Part shown: piece by piece, positions 1-6,772 of the stretch
How the letters are laid out: each line of letters starts with the position of its first letter
Numbering within the stretch: the stretch's first letter is position 1
Source: Candidatus Dadabacteria bacterium
GTDB taxonomy: Bacteria; Desulfobacterota_D; UBA1144; Nemesobacterales; CSP1-2
Length of the DNA: 13,742 nt
NCBI GenBank assembly: GCA_022615255.1
Contig: JAKEHC010000025.1
Coordinates: 1-13,742 of the forward strand
Reading direction: 5' to 3'
The notes under the pieces: model-generated
What the model was told of the DNA's origin: nothing
The model's database searches: none
What the model saw: only the letters and a program-made list of their open reading frames with translations
Position numbers and translations under genes: made by a program

Positions 1-9
1 AGCTGGTAG

Positions 10-67
10 GTCAGACATTCCTGACCAGTGAGATAATTTTAAATGTATCTCACAGGTCCTGTCTGAC
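10..67. repeat. Long imperfect inverted repeat
   Basis: The outer arms GTCAGACA (10-17) and TGTCTGAC (60-67) are perfectly complementary. The inner arms GACC-A-GTGAGATA (23-35) and TATCTCAC-A-GGTC (46-58) pair over 12 of 13 positions around a 10-nt AT-rich loop (36-45). The left half also carries its own small hairpin, GGTCAG/CTGACC (9-14 and 21-26), headed by GTAG at 6-9. This is a non-coding hairpin or MITE-like remnant; no function can be read from it. Confidence 0.7.
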
Positions 68-90
68 ACTTTCATTGCAACCCAGGATAG

Positions 91-110
91 GCGGGACTTT
101 CTAGTCCCGC
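91..110. repeat. Perfect 8-bp GC-rich hairpin
   Basis: GCGGGACT (91-98) and AGTCCCGC (103-110) are exactly complementary around a TTCT loop. No T-tract follows on either strand, so an intergenic repeat hairpin is more likely than an intrinsic terminator. Confidence 0.65.
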
Positions 111-124
111 ACACCAGTCTTCAT

Positions 125-145
125 GTAGGAGCGGCTTCTATCCGC
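125..145 (+). repeat. GTAG-headed REP-like hairpin
   Basis: GTAG at 125-128 sits just before a GCGG (131-134) / CCGC (142-145) stem with a 7-nt loop. A GTAG tetranucleotide 5' of a short imperfect hairpin is the hallmark of REP sequences mobilised by RAYT (REP-associated tyrosine transposase) proteins. No RAYT gene lies in this window, so the assignment rests on shape alone. Confidence 0.45.
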
Positions 146-270
146 GATAACTCACGCCAGACATGCCCCGTAGGGGCTGAACCCTGTCCTTGCCGTGAGC
201 CCTGAGCCGAGTCGAAGGGTCAGTTCAGCCTGCCCTTTTCCTTATGTAGAGACATGCCACGGTCCTTCGA

Positions 271-1665
271 CTAACTCTCAAACCTTTTCTCGGAGAAAAA
301 GTTATCAAGAAAAGAAGACATAATTTTAGGATTCGTTAAGTTAGAAAATTCCTCCCACCTTTTTATCATTTCCTTCCGCACCTCTCCATAACCTCTAATG
401 ACCGCCCCGCCTTTTGCTGAAAGAAGCGCTGAGTGTGGGCTCTGAGTTAAACAACGTTTAATATGCTCAATGTATTTTTCAATGAGGGCATTTTCCTTCT
501 CGTATCTATAAGAACGCCTTCTCAAGAATCTCAATTTTGACATCCCCTTAAGAAGAAGAAATCCAAGGATATGATTAGTAAATATCTCCGTTTTAAGGGA
601 GATTCTGTGTCTCGAGAGTATTCTGTCTAAAAACTTCCCTAATGAGTTTGGAAGAATGCCATAAATCTCATCAAGTTCAGGTCTGAAGAAATCTATAACC
701 CAGAAGACATCGGTATTCTGAATTCTATAAAGCCTTTTTATTCGCTCAAATCTTTTCTTGCTAGTTTTATTTTCAGCGACTCTTATAATATCTTCATACA
801 TCATCCTTACAGCTAATACTTTTGCAAATTCTTCCATTAATTCATTAAATCCTTCAGTTTTTCCGATTGTTAGGTTGATATAGGAATTAAGGTCATTAAC
901 TCTGGTGATATAAAGCTCTCCATACTTTATGTCCTGATAGGCAAGAAGCTGTCTTAAAGCTTCAACCAGAACATCTTTTACATCTTTGCCATATATGGAC
1001 TCAAGCTTTGCAATTGACTCCTTAATATAACCCTCAGGCAGAGTAGGGGTTTGATTAATTTTAGTGGCTTGTTGAATCAAGCCCTTATTTAAAAGTTCGT
1101 GCCCAAAGGCGAATTCTCTCAGATTTCTCTCAGGCTCTATCCCTACAGCTCTTATCGCCTTCTCATAACTCTCTCGTCTAATTATCGGAATGTATCCTGA
1201 GGCGCATAACAACCCAAGAAGATGCGCGTTACTAAAATCGTCAATGCCCATCTTATGGATATCTATTACAATGTGATGCTTAGAATTATCTTCTATAAGG
1301 CTACGAAAATTCTTATAGGTATATATATCTCGTTTTAGGGAGAGCTTTTCATAGGTAGTATAGTATCTGTATGTTGTTCCAAGAACGTTACAGCTTTCAC
1401 CTCCATATCCTTCTTTGAGGGTGCGGAGAAGCTCCAAGAATTCCTGCGAAATAATAAGATCGAGCCTTCCCTTCTCAGGAAATGGAGAAAACGGTGCGTT
1501 ACCATTACCAATTTCTATATACGAAAGCGTTCTGCCTGTGCGTTGGCTTACGCCTGGAAGGTTTAAGACATTTGGCTTGAGTCCTTCGAGAATGGCTGCG
1601 GCAGATAGCCATTCTACAAAGACCCCAACCCCTAAGCCGCCTACAGATGGAATGAGTATTTTCAT
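271..1665 (-). CDS. iorB: Indolepyruvate ferredoxin oxidoreductase, long beta subunit
   Basis: This 464-residue protein is the beta subunit that works with IorA to oxidise indolepyruvate and other arylpyruvates to arylacetyl-CoA, passing electrons to ferredoxin in the cytoplasm. The N-terminus carries the glycine-rich GGLGVG stretch (residues 9-14) and, near residue 38, the PGVSQRTG motif typical of the pyruvate/ketoisovalerate oxidoreductase gamma domain. From about residue 190 a long helical, charged region resembles the DUF6537 extension of the roughly 500-residue IorB class, unlike the short archaeal IorB of about 200 residues. It starts 1 nt after the iorA C-terminal gene stops, so it is translated in the same operon. 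The gene's 3' end and TAG stop lie inside a dispersed TCGAAGG-type repeat (261-284), so the last few residues may be repeat-derived. The family is clear; the exact 2-oxoacid substrate is not. Confidence 0.88.
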   Translation of the reverse strand: MKILIPSVGGLGVGVFVEWLSAAAILEGLKPNVLNLPGVSQRTGRTLSYIEIGNGNAPFSPFPEKGRLDLIISQEFLELLRTLKEGYGGESCNVLGTTYRYYTTYEKLSLKRDIYTYKNFRSLIEDNSKHHIVIDIHKMGIDDFSNAHLLGLLCASGYIPIIRRESYEKAIRAVGIEPERNLREFAFGHELLNKGLIQQATKINQTPTLPEGYIKESIAKLESIYGKDVKDVLVEALRQLLAYQDIKYGELYITRVNDLNSYINLTIGKTEGFNELMEEFAKVLAVRMMYEDIIRVAENKTSKKRFERIKRLYRIQNTDVFWVIDFFRPELDEIYGILPNSLGKFLDRILSRHRISLKTEIFTNHILGFLLLKGMSKLRFLRRRSYRYEKENALIEKYIEHIKRCLTQSPHSALLSAKGGAVIRGYGEVRKEMIKRWEEFSNLTNPKIMSSFLDNFFSEKRFES

Positions 1666-1666
1666 C

Positions 1667-2221
1667 CTAACCGACTAACCTCTCTATAACAAAATTTCTT
1701 ACTCTAAACATAACTCTTTCATACAAGGATGGGTTAATGACCCTATCCACTTGATAGAACGAAGGGCATAGACGAGCTGTATGAGCGACATCGCCGCAAA
1801 GTCCGCATCCTATGCATGAGTAGTCTATCCAGGCGATTTTATCGTTTTTTAGAGGATTCGGATTGTTTCTCACAGTAAGAGAAGGGCAACCATTATATGA
1901 GATGCAAGAATGATCGCCTGTGCATACATCCTCATCCACGCCGAGTTTTCTTTCAACCCAACGATTGTTTGAGCTCAAAGCGTCTGACTTAATCTTTTTT
2001 ATCTTTCTTCCTGCTTCAAGCGCGCATTCGGCATCCGATATTATTACCTTTAATCCTTTATAGTTTGATTTATATGCTTCCCTTATTGTTTCAAGCGACT
2101 CCTCCACGTTATAAGGGTCAACCACCCTTATCCATTTTACACCCATGCCTTTCAGTGTTTTTTGTATATCGGTCTCAGGTTTACTATATAATTTCTTTAA
2201 TAAGGGATATGGACCCTTCAT
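1667..2221 (-). CDS. iorA: IorA C-terminal part: end of TPP domain plus Fe-S region
   Basis: These 184 residues match the C-terminal quarter of a normal IorA. The segment KTLKGMGVKWIRVVDPYNVE (about 21-40) is the usual end of the thiamine-diphosphate domain. It is followed by an iron-sulfur region with Cys100, 106 and 112 (in VCTGDHSC and GCPSLTV) and Cys136, 139, 142 and 152 (CIGCGLC and LCPSFY). The CTGDHSC...GCPS form is characteristic of the roughly 720-residue IorA class that pairs with long IorB. Together with the upstream gene the length is 719 residues, the normal size of one IorA. Its ATG overlaps the upstream stop as ATGA, which favours coupled translation. It cannot act alone because it lacks the pyrophosphate-binding motif. 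A sequencing or natural frameshift is the main alternative reading. Confidence 0.87.
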   Translation of the reverse strand: MKGPYPLLKKLYSKPETDIQKTLKGMGVKWIRVVDPYNVEESLETIREAYKSNYKGLKVIISDAECALEAGRKIKKIKSDALSSNNRWVERKLGVDEDVCTGDHSCISYNGCPSLTVRNNPNPLKNDKIAWIDYSCIGCGLCGDVAHTARLCPSFYQVDRVINPSLYERVMFRVRNFVIERLVG

Positions 2222-3825
2222 TGCTTCTTTGACTCCTTGATGTTCTTTAATTTCTTGAGTTGCCTTGGCGTAGAAAGGTTCTTCTGATGCCCCGTCATAG
2301 CTGTATGATAGTTATAAAAAATCACTAACACCGCGTCCTGATCGTTTCTCAGTGCGTTAACAACACTTGTTGTAAGCCCGCTATGCCAGAACGTACCATC
2401 CCCCATGAATGAAATTACCCTTTCTCCGCTTTCGTTAATCCTTGAGAGGGCGCTCGAACTCGCCATTCCGGTTCCCATCCCTGTAACAGAGCCTTTAAAA
2501 TCAAATGGAGGCAGTCCCCCTAGGGCATAACACCCAATGTCGCTACTAAATAGAAACCGTGCTCCAGGGTTTTCCTTCCTTAGTATTTTTATCGCTGAAA
2601 AGATGGGTCTTTCGGGACAACCTGTACAAAAGGTTGGGCGTCTTTCAGGAATCACTAAGCCTGCCCTCTGCTCTGAGTCATGAGTGATATCGAAGGATCT
2701 AAGGGTCGAAGGATCGGGAATCTGAACATTTATATCAACTGGGACCCCAAAAAATTTAGATAGCCCATAAACTACGGTTTCATAAGAAACTTCACCTGCT
2801 TTTGGAATAAAATCTTTCCCTGAAATCTTTGCAGTGAGTCCATTTGCTTGAGCTATAGCCCTAATCTCTTTCTCTAAAAGGTTGGGCATTCCCTCTTCTA
2901 CTATTAGCACGCTTTCCTTATCAGCAAGGAACTCGGCTACCTCGGTTTCTACAATAGGATATAGACAATGAAGAGAATAAACTGAACACGCCCTGTCAAT
3001 GGACGTAAATGCCTCAAGCACAATGTTTGTCAATATTCCATGGGTTATAATTCCTACGCCCTTATTCGGGTGGTGGTAAATCTTGTTTATCCCCGTATTC
3101 TTCACAAATTCGGCTGCTCTCGGAAGCCTTAGGTTATACTTCTCTGCCTCCTGTATCAGTGTATGAGGTGGAAAAGGCAATTTTTCCAAAATCTCTTCTT
3201 TTATCCGGATTCTTTCTGGTATCTTGTTATCTTTAGCCCTTATTACCTGAGACATATACCCAACTCTGCTTCTCACAAGAACAATGACAGGCGAGCCTGA
3301 GTATTCTGATAAGGTAAAGCCATCTTGTATTAAATCTGTAAGATGCTGAAGCGATGCGCCTGGATCCATTATAGGAAGCCCGGATTTATATGCAAAGGGA
3401 AGTGTTTTTTCAGCAATTATTGTGTTATTGCAGCCATAATCTTCTCCCACAAGGATTAGAGCTCCGCCTGTAACTCCTGACGCCGTTACATGAGCTACGG
3501 CGTCTGCCGCGACATTGAATCCAACGACCTTAAAAGCAACTGCGCCTCTCACAGGGTTGCTTATCGATGCCCTGAGCGTTGCCGCAGCCGCGGCTTCATT
3601 AGTTGATTCATCTGCATAAATACCTAGATCCTTTAATACAGTACCCTTTACTCTATCCACCAAACTGGTAACTGTTGCTGTAGGAGAACCTGGGTAACTG
3701 GTAAAATAAGATATTCCGCTTTCAAGAAGGGACTTGAGAATTACAAGCGCTCCATTCCCAAAATACTCTTTTCCATCTCCGAGAAGCAGATGTTTATCAA
3801 TCTCTCTATCGTATAGGGCCACCAT
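2218..3825 (-). CDS. iorA: IorA N-terminal part: pyrimidine, middle and most of TPP domain
   Basis: This 535-residue protein is the large catalytic part of indolepyruvate:ferredoxin oxidoreductase alpha. It begins with a 2-oxoacid oxidoreductase pyrimidine-binding domain (GNGALVILKSLLES and YPGSPTATV, about 23-52, with an E in ADESTNEAA). The middle transketolase-C-like domain follows. The PTFCTGCPERP motif has Cys400 and Cys403, and the TPP motif GDGTFWHSG starts at residue 475 and ends with Asn505. Normal IorA would continue directly into the Fe-S region; here the frame stops after a lysine-rich tail beyond AMTGHQ, and the rest is encoded by the next gene. A strong Shine-Dalgarno (GGGGGAGGT, about 5 nt from the ATG) supports the start. 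It is the first gene of the minus-strand operon. Confidence 0.9.
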   Translation of the reverse strand: MVALYDREIDKHLLLGDGKEYFGNGALVILKSLLESGISYFTSYPGSPTATVTSLVDRVKGTVLKDLGIYADESTNEAAAAATLRASISNPVRGAVAFKVVGFNVAADAVAHVTASGVTGGALILVGEDYGCNNTIIAEKTLPFAYKSGLPIMDPGASLQHLTDLIQDGFTLSEYSGSPVIVLVRSRVGYMSQVIRAKDNKIPERIRIKEEILEKLPFPPHTLIQEAEKYNLRLPRAAEFVKNTGINKIYHHPNKGVGIITHGILTNIVLEAFTSIDRACSVYSLHCLYPIVETEVAEFLADKESVLIVEEGMPNLLEKEIRAIAQANGLTAKISGKDFIPKAGEVSYETVVYGLSKFFGVPVDINVQIPDPSTLRSFDITHDSEQRAGLVIPERRPTFCTGCPERPIFSAIKILRKENPGARFLFSSDIGCYALGGLPPFDFKGSVTGMGTGMASSSALSRINESGERVISFMGDGTFWHSGLTTSVVNALRNDQDAVLVIFYNYHTAMTGHQKNLSTPRQLKKLKNIKESKKQ

Positions 3826-3903
3826 GACTACCTCCCCCTATGTTAAACAGACCATACCCTTTTTATAGGTATAACTTTTAAGCTCAACATAATAGAGAAC
3901 GAT

Positions 3904-3909
3904 ATTATA
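3904..3909 (-). promoter_or_regulatory. Candidate -10 box for the ior operon
   Basis: Read on the minus strand this is TATAAT. A start site near 3897 would give an iorA leader of about 72 nt. No hexamer close to TTGACA sits 16-18 bp upstream, and the region is AT-rich, so the match may be chance. Confidence 0.28.
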
Positions 3910-4054
3910 TATATATTTCTTACCCCTGACGCCCCTATCCATTTTAAATTATACGAAATATATCAGGCAATTTCAAGGAATATCTGCCCTAGCTAAGCGA
4001 GCAAGATTGGTCTTTTAGGCAGAAAATATAAGCAATCGAGAACTCTCATGGATC

Positions 4055-4083
4055 TTCCGAATTCATCCACCTGGTGATATAAT
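4055..4083 (+). promoter_or_regulatory. Sigma-70-type promoter for acyl-CoA dehydrogenase
   Basis: A -35 like TTCCGA (4055-4060, 4 of 6 to TTGACA) is followed by a 17-bp spacer and a perfect TATAAT -10 (4078-4083). Transcription would start near 4090 and give a leader of about 114 nt before the dehydrogenase ATG. Confidence 0.5.
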
Positions 4084-4156
4084 TAATAATAGTAGTGGAT
4101 TGTGCGGCTGGTGGTTTTTCGCGGGTGGTAAATTAAGCGGCTTGTCTGAAAACTAA

Positions 4157-4185
4157 TATTAGGTTTTTTGTGTCTAAACCTAGTA
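4157..4185 (+). promoter_or_regulatory. Leader hairpin before acyl-CoA dehydrogenase
   Basis: TATTAGGTTT (4157-4166) pairs with AAACCTAGTA (4176-4185) through 10 bp including one T-G pair, around a 9-nt loop. It ends 3 nt before the GGGAG Shine-Dalgarno (4189-4193). The left arm also overlaps the DNA palindrome CTAATATTAG (4153-4162). It could modulate ribosome access or mark an operator; it is not GC-rich and lacks terminator shape. Confidence 0.4.
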
Positions 4186-4203
4186 ATTGGGAGTGATGTA
4201 TAA

Positions 4204-5355
4204 ATGGTATGGATATTTAGCGAAGAGCATGAGATATTTCGTAGGAATGTTCGGCAGTTCGTCGAAAAGGAGGTAATGCCACACACAGAGGAATGGGAGG
4301 AAAACGGAGAGATTCCACGCTCGGTATGGAGAAGGATGGGTGAGCTTGGTTATCTTGGAATCGAGTATCCCGAAGAATTCGGTGGCGGGGGTGGAGATTT
4401 CATCTCAACCCTTGTTTTCATGGAGGAGATTTCAAGATGTGGAGCGATGGGATTTCCGATAAGTGTAAGTGTACACACGGATATGGCATCTCCATATCTT
4501 TTTGCTTCGGGAACTAATGAACAAAAAAGAAAGTATCTTCCTAGAATAATAAGTGGAGAAGCAATCTCTGCTATAGCTATTACTGAATCAAGTGGTGGCT
4601 CTGATGTTGCAGGAATTCATAGCTATGCGAAAAGAGCAGGGAGGCATTACATTTTAAATGGAAGTAAGATATTTATTACAAATGGTATAAATGCTGACAT
4701 TTACTTTGTAGCGGCAAGAATAGGAGAAGTGAACGAACGTGCTCGCTATAAAGGGATTTCTATTTTTATCGTTGAAAAAGGAACGCTTGGTCTCGTTGTC
4801 GGCAGAAAACTTGATAAAATGGGCTGGCTATGTTCTGATACAGCAGAACTTTTCTTTGAGGATTGCCGTGTTCCTTCAGAAAACCTTCTGGGGTTAGAAG
4901 GTGAGGGATTTCATGAAATTATGAAAAACTTTCAGCGTGAGAGGCTTGTAATATCAATAGTATCAGTTTCTGCATCACAAAAAGTGTTTGAAGACACAAT
5001 TGCTTACGCACGTGAAAGGGTCGTTTTTGACCGCCAGCTTTCAAAGCTTCAGGTGATACGCCACAAGATTGCTGATATGGCAACTCAGATTGAAGCCGCG
5101 CGTCAACTTACGTATTATGTCTCTTTGCTTTTCAGCCAAGGAAAAGCAACAGACAAAGAAGTGTCTATGACAAAGCTTTTTACAACAGAGGTTGCAAATC
5201 GGGTTGCATATGATGCCTTGCAGATTCATGGTGGTTATGGATACATGCGTGAATTTCCTGTGGAGCGTTTCTATAGGGATGCCCGTGTTCTCACAATTGG
5301 GGCGGGGACGTCAGAGATAATGAAAGAAATCATCGCTAAGAGGCTTGAGCTTTGA
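4204..5355 (+). CDS. Acyl-CoA dehydrogenase with isovaleryl-type active site
   Basis: This 383-residue FAD flavoprotein removes two hydrogens from an acyl-CoA to form a 2-enoyl-CoA, passing electrons to electron-transfer flavoprotein. It has the full acyl-CoA dehydrogenase layout: N-terminal helices, the AIAITESSGGSDVA signature (about 125-138), the beta domain with NGSKIFITNG, and the C-terminal helical domain with QIHGGYGYMREFPVERFYRDAR. In medium- and short-chain enzymes the catalytic Glu is in EGT near the C-terminus; here that site is Ala367 in IGAGTSE. The base is instead likely Glu246 in QRERLV, the position used by isovaleryl-CoA and long-chain dehydrogenases. This suggests a branched or bulky acyl-CoA but does not identify it. 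GGGAG lies 10 nt upstream of the ATG. Downstream are thiolase-fold and DUF35 genes. Confidence 0.93.
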   Translation: MVWIFSEEHEIFRRNVRQFVEKEVMPHTEEWEENGEIPRSVWRRMGELGYLGIEYPEEFGGGGGDFISTLVFMEEISRCGAMGFPISVSVHTDMASPYLFASGTNEQKRKYLPRIISGEAISAIAITESSGGSDVAGIHSYAKRAGRHYILNGSKIFITNGINADIYFVAARIGEVNERARYKGISIFIVEKGTLGLVVGRKLDKMGWLCSDTAELFFEDCRVPSENLLGLEGEGFHEIMKNFQRERLVISIVSVSASQKVFEDTIAYARERVVFDRQLSKLQVIRHKIADMATQIEAARQLTYYVSLLFSQGKATDKEVSMTKLFTTEVANRVAYDALQIHGGYGYMREFPVERFYRDARVLTIGAGTSEIMKEIIAKRLEL

Positions 5356-5375
5356 ATTAGTTTAGAGGATGATTC

Positions 5376-5394
5376 AACCCTTCGACAGACTAAG
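5376..5394 (-). repeat. TCGAAGG dispersed repeat
   Basis: On the minus strand this reads CTTAGTCTGTCGAAGGGTT, close to the CCTGAGCC(TG)TCGAAGG pattern also found at 201-221 (plus), 261-284 (minus) and, in a diverged form, 9657-9677 (minus). All copies are intergenic or at gene ends. Confidence 0.55.
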
Positions 5395-5423
5395 GAGGTT
5401 CATGATAAACGGAGGATTAAAAC

Positions 5424-5448
5424 GCGGTGATCTAAAGATCGCCGCTAC
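5424..5448 (-). repeat. GTAGCGG REP-like hairpin, unit A
   Basis: On the minus strand the unit starts GTAGCGGCGATC, has the loop TTTA, and returns as GATCACCGC, giving a 9-bp stem with one G-T pair. The GTAGCGG head and TTTA loop are shared with the two units at 5501-5552, while the stem bases differ. Confidence 0.65.
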
Positions 5449-5500
5449 TTACCCCTCTAGGGGGAGGGATGGGAGTGGGTGATGAAATAATATTTCACAA

Positions 5501-5552
5501 GTAGCGGAGGTCTTTAGACCTCCATAAATGGAGTCCTAAAGGATTCCGCTAC
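5501..5552. repeat. BIME-like pair of GTAGCGG hairpins (units B and C)
   Basis: Unit B runs on plus (GTAGCGGAGGTC, loop TTTA at 5513-5516, GACCTCC to 5523). Unit C runs on minus (GTAGCGGAATCC, loop TTTA at 5540-5537, GGACTCC to 5530). The ends GTAGCGGA (5501-5508) and TCCGCTAC (5545-5552) are exactly complementary, so the 52 bp can fold as two small hairpins or close as one cruciform. Opposed REP units like this are called BIMEs in enterobacteria. The element lies 60 bp before the thiolase start and may affect mRNA stability. Confidence 0.68.
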
Positions 5553-5562
5553 AATTATACTC

Positions 5563-5587
5563 TTACATCGAAACCACATCGATGTAA
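5563..5587 (+). promoter_or_regulatory. Perfect 9-bp inverted repeat before the first thiolase gene
   Basis: TTACATCGA (5563-5571) and TCGATGTAA (5579-5587) are exactly complementary around a 7-nt loop. The repeat ends 24 nt upstream of the TTG start and just downstream of a -10-like TATACT (5556-5561). That placement fits an operator or a translation-control hairpin; the protein that would bind is unknown. Confidence 0.4.
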
Positions 5588-5611
5588 CTCCAAAAAAGAG
5601 GATTACGCTTC

Positions 5612-6760
5612 TTGAAGGTTGCCATAATTGGTGTTGGACAAACCTCATATGGAAATAAGAAACACCAGTCAATTGATGAGTTGGTATTTGAGGCTACAAA
5701 AAAAGCCTTAGATGATTCGGGTCTTGAAAGGGAAGAGATAGAAAGCGTTGTTACTGCTGGCTCAGATGCACTGGATGGTCGTGGTATATCGAATATGGTG
5801 ATTGCGGGTGGTTCTGGTGCTTACTTAAAAGACGAGGTTAAAGTTGCTGATGGCGGTATTTATGGGCTTATATTAGGATACTTGAGAGTAGCATCTGGCG
5901 TATTCGATAATTCACTTATAGTAAGTTGGACTAAATCATCTGAGGTTTCTACTGATTTAGTTAGCAACCTGTCTTTTGAGCCGTTATATCTTAGGAGCTG
6001 TGGGCTTAACTCTATAACCTCGCTTGCTCTTCAGACCTCGACTTATATCGGTAGAGCAGATGTTAAAGACGAGGATGCTGCAAAGGTAGTTTTAAAAAAT
6101 AGAGAAAACGGCTTAAAAAATCCACTTTCTCACCCTTTGCAAAAACCTTCAATAAAAGAGATAAATTCGAGTAGGTTTGTTTCTTATCCACTGAGAGAAA
6201 GCTATCTTCCACCAGAATCAGACGGCGCTTGTGCTTTAGTGATTGCTTCGAAAAAGAGGGCAAAATCTCTCAAAAAAAACTGTGCTTGGATCTTGGGTCT
6301 AGGATGGGTTATTGATGAGTATTACGCAGGTGACTTAATCGTAGAGACACGCCATGGCGTTTCTCTACCTTTGTTAAAGAGATCATCCGAGATGGCATAT
6401 AAAATGGCAGGGGTTGAAAATCCGATTAGTGAAATTGATGTTGCAGAGGTAAGCGATGTTACGCCATATCATGAGATGATGATATACGAGGCTCTTGGAT
6501 TTTGCAGGGATAGGGAAGGAAAGGTACTTATCAGAGATGGAACTACAAAAATGGGTGGAGGGCTTCCTGTAAATCCTTCAGGCGGTATTCTCTCATCAAA
6601 CCCTATTTTTACATCGAGTCTTGTGAGGGTGGCAGAGGGAGCACTCCAGGTAATGAGAAAAGCGGGAAAAAGGCAAGTAAAAAATGCCAAGGTAGCTTTA
6701 GCGCAGGGGTTTACGGGGATGTCAACACAGGGGAGTTGTGTTGTGATTCTTGGGAGTTGA
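5612..6760 (+). CDS. Thiolase-fold (SCP-x/lipid-transfer type) protein lacking catalytic Cys
   Basis: This 382-residue protein has the thiolase fold: N-terminal KVAIIGVGQTSYG, a middle ESDGACALVIAS segment, and the C-terminal NPSGG motif (321-325). The usual nucleophile segment (CASG) aligns with ADGG at residues 79-82, so Cys is replaced by Ala79. The GHP motif aligns with S329-N330-P331, so the histidine is also absent. Classical thiolysis is therefore unlikely. Related Cys-less proteins such as Ltp2 act as retro-aldolases with a DUF35 partner. I start it at TTG because that gives the conserved N-terminus; AGAGG lies about 11 nt upstream. A second thiolase-fold gene follows 88 bp later and a DUF35 gene after that, suggesting a multi-subunit complex. 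A non-catalytic, structural role is the alternative. The substrate is unknown. Confidence 0.85.
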   Translation: MKVAIIGVGQTSYGNKKHQSIDELVFEATKKALDDSGLEREEIESVVTAGSDALDGRGISNMVIAGGSGAYLKDEVKVADGGIYGLILGYLRVASGVFDNSLIVSWTKSSEVSTDLVSNLSFEPLYLRSCGLNSITSLALQTSTYIGRADVKDEDAAKVVLKNRENGLKNPLSHPLQKPSIKEINSSRFVSYPLRESYLPPESDGACALVIASKKRAKSLKKNCAWILGLGWVIDEYYAGDLIVETRHGVSLPLLKRSSEMAYKMAGVENPISEIDVAEVSDVTPYHEMMIYEALGFCRDREGKVLIRDGTTKMGGGLPVNPSGGILSSNPIFTSSLVRVAEGALQVMRKAGKRQVKNAKVALAQGFTGMSTQGSCVVILGS

Positions 6761-6772
6761 TACATTATGTGC

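Larger units (their letters stand above)
1..270. repeat. Gene-free stretch made of hairpin repeats
   Basis: I see no coding region here. The stretch is a run of inverted repeats: a long imperfect hairpin at 10-67, a perfect 8-bp hairpin at 91-110, a GTAG-headed hairpin at 125-145, a GCCCC-GTA-GGGGC hairpin at 165-177, and two oppositely oriented copies of a TGAG....AGTCGAAGG repeat (201-221 on plus, 261-284 on minus). It lies downstream of iorB, so some of these hairpins could end or protect that transcript, but none is followed by a clear U-tract in the minus direction. The mixture looks like a graveyard of small dispersed elements rather than one regulatory site. Confidence 0.7.
3826..4203. 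other. Divergent intergenic region between iorA and acyl-CoA dehydrogenase
   Basis: This AT-rich 378-bp gap holds no supportable gene. It separates genes transcribed away from each other, so it should contain two promoters. On the minus strand a TATAAT lies at 3909-3904, about 80 bp upstream of iorA, but its -35 is poor. On the plus strand a better promoter lies at 4055-4083, with a leader hairpin at 4157-4185. A further weak inverted repeat, TCTGCC (3983-3988) and GGCAGA (4018-4023), could be a protein-binding site. I recognise no riboswitch. Confidence 0.6.

Noticed and set aside
1..270. A CRISPR array or tRNA cluster suggested by the dense stem-loops.
   Set aside because: The repeats differ from each other, spacing is irregular and no cloverleaf could be drawn.
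1415..1678. An 87-codon plus-strand frame over the 5' end of iorB.
   Set aside because: It is antisense to the conserved N-terminal domain of iorB and has no ribosome site or recognisable motif.
2218..2300. A simple single-base error as the cause of the iorA split.
   Set aside because: Not excluded, but the clean ATGA overlap and the extra linker residues fit a gene split better; it needs read-level data, so I list the split as a finding instead of correcting the frame.
4083..4286. A 67-codon minus-strand open frame over the start of acyl-CoA dehydrogenase.
   Set aside because: It is antisense to the leader and first codons of a certain gene and shows no protein-like features.
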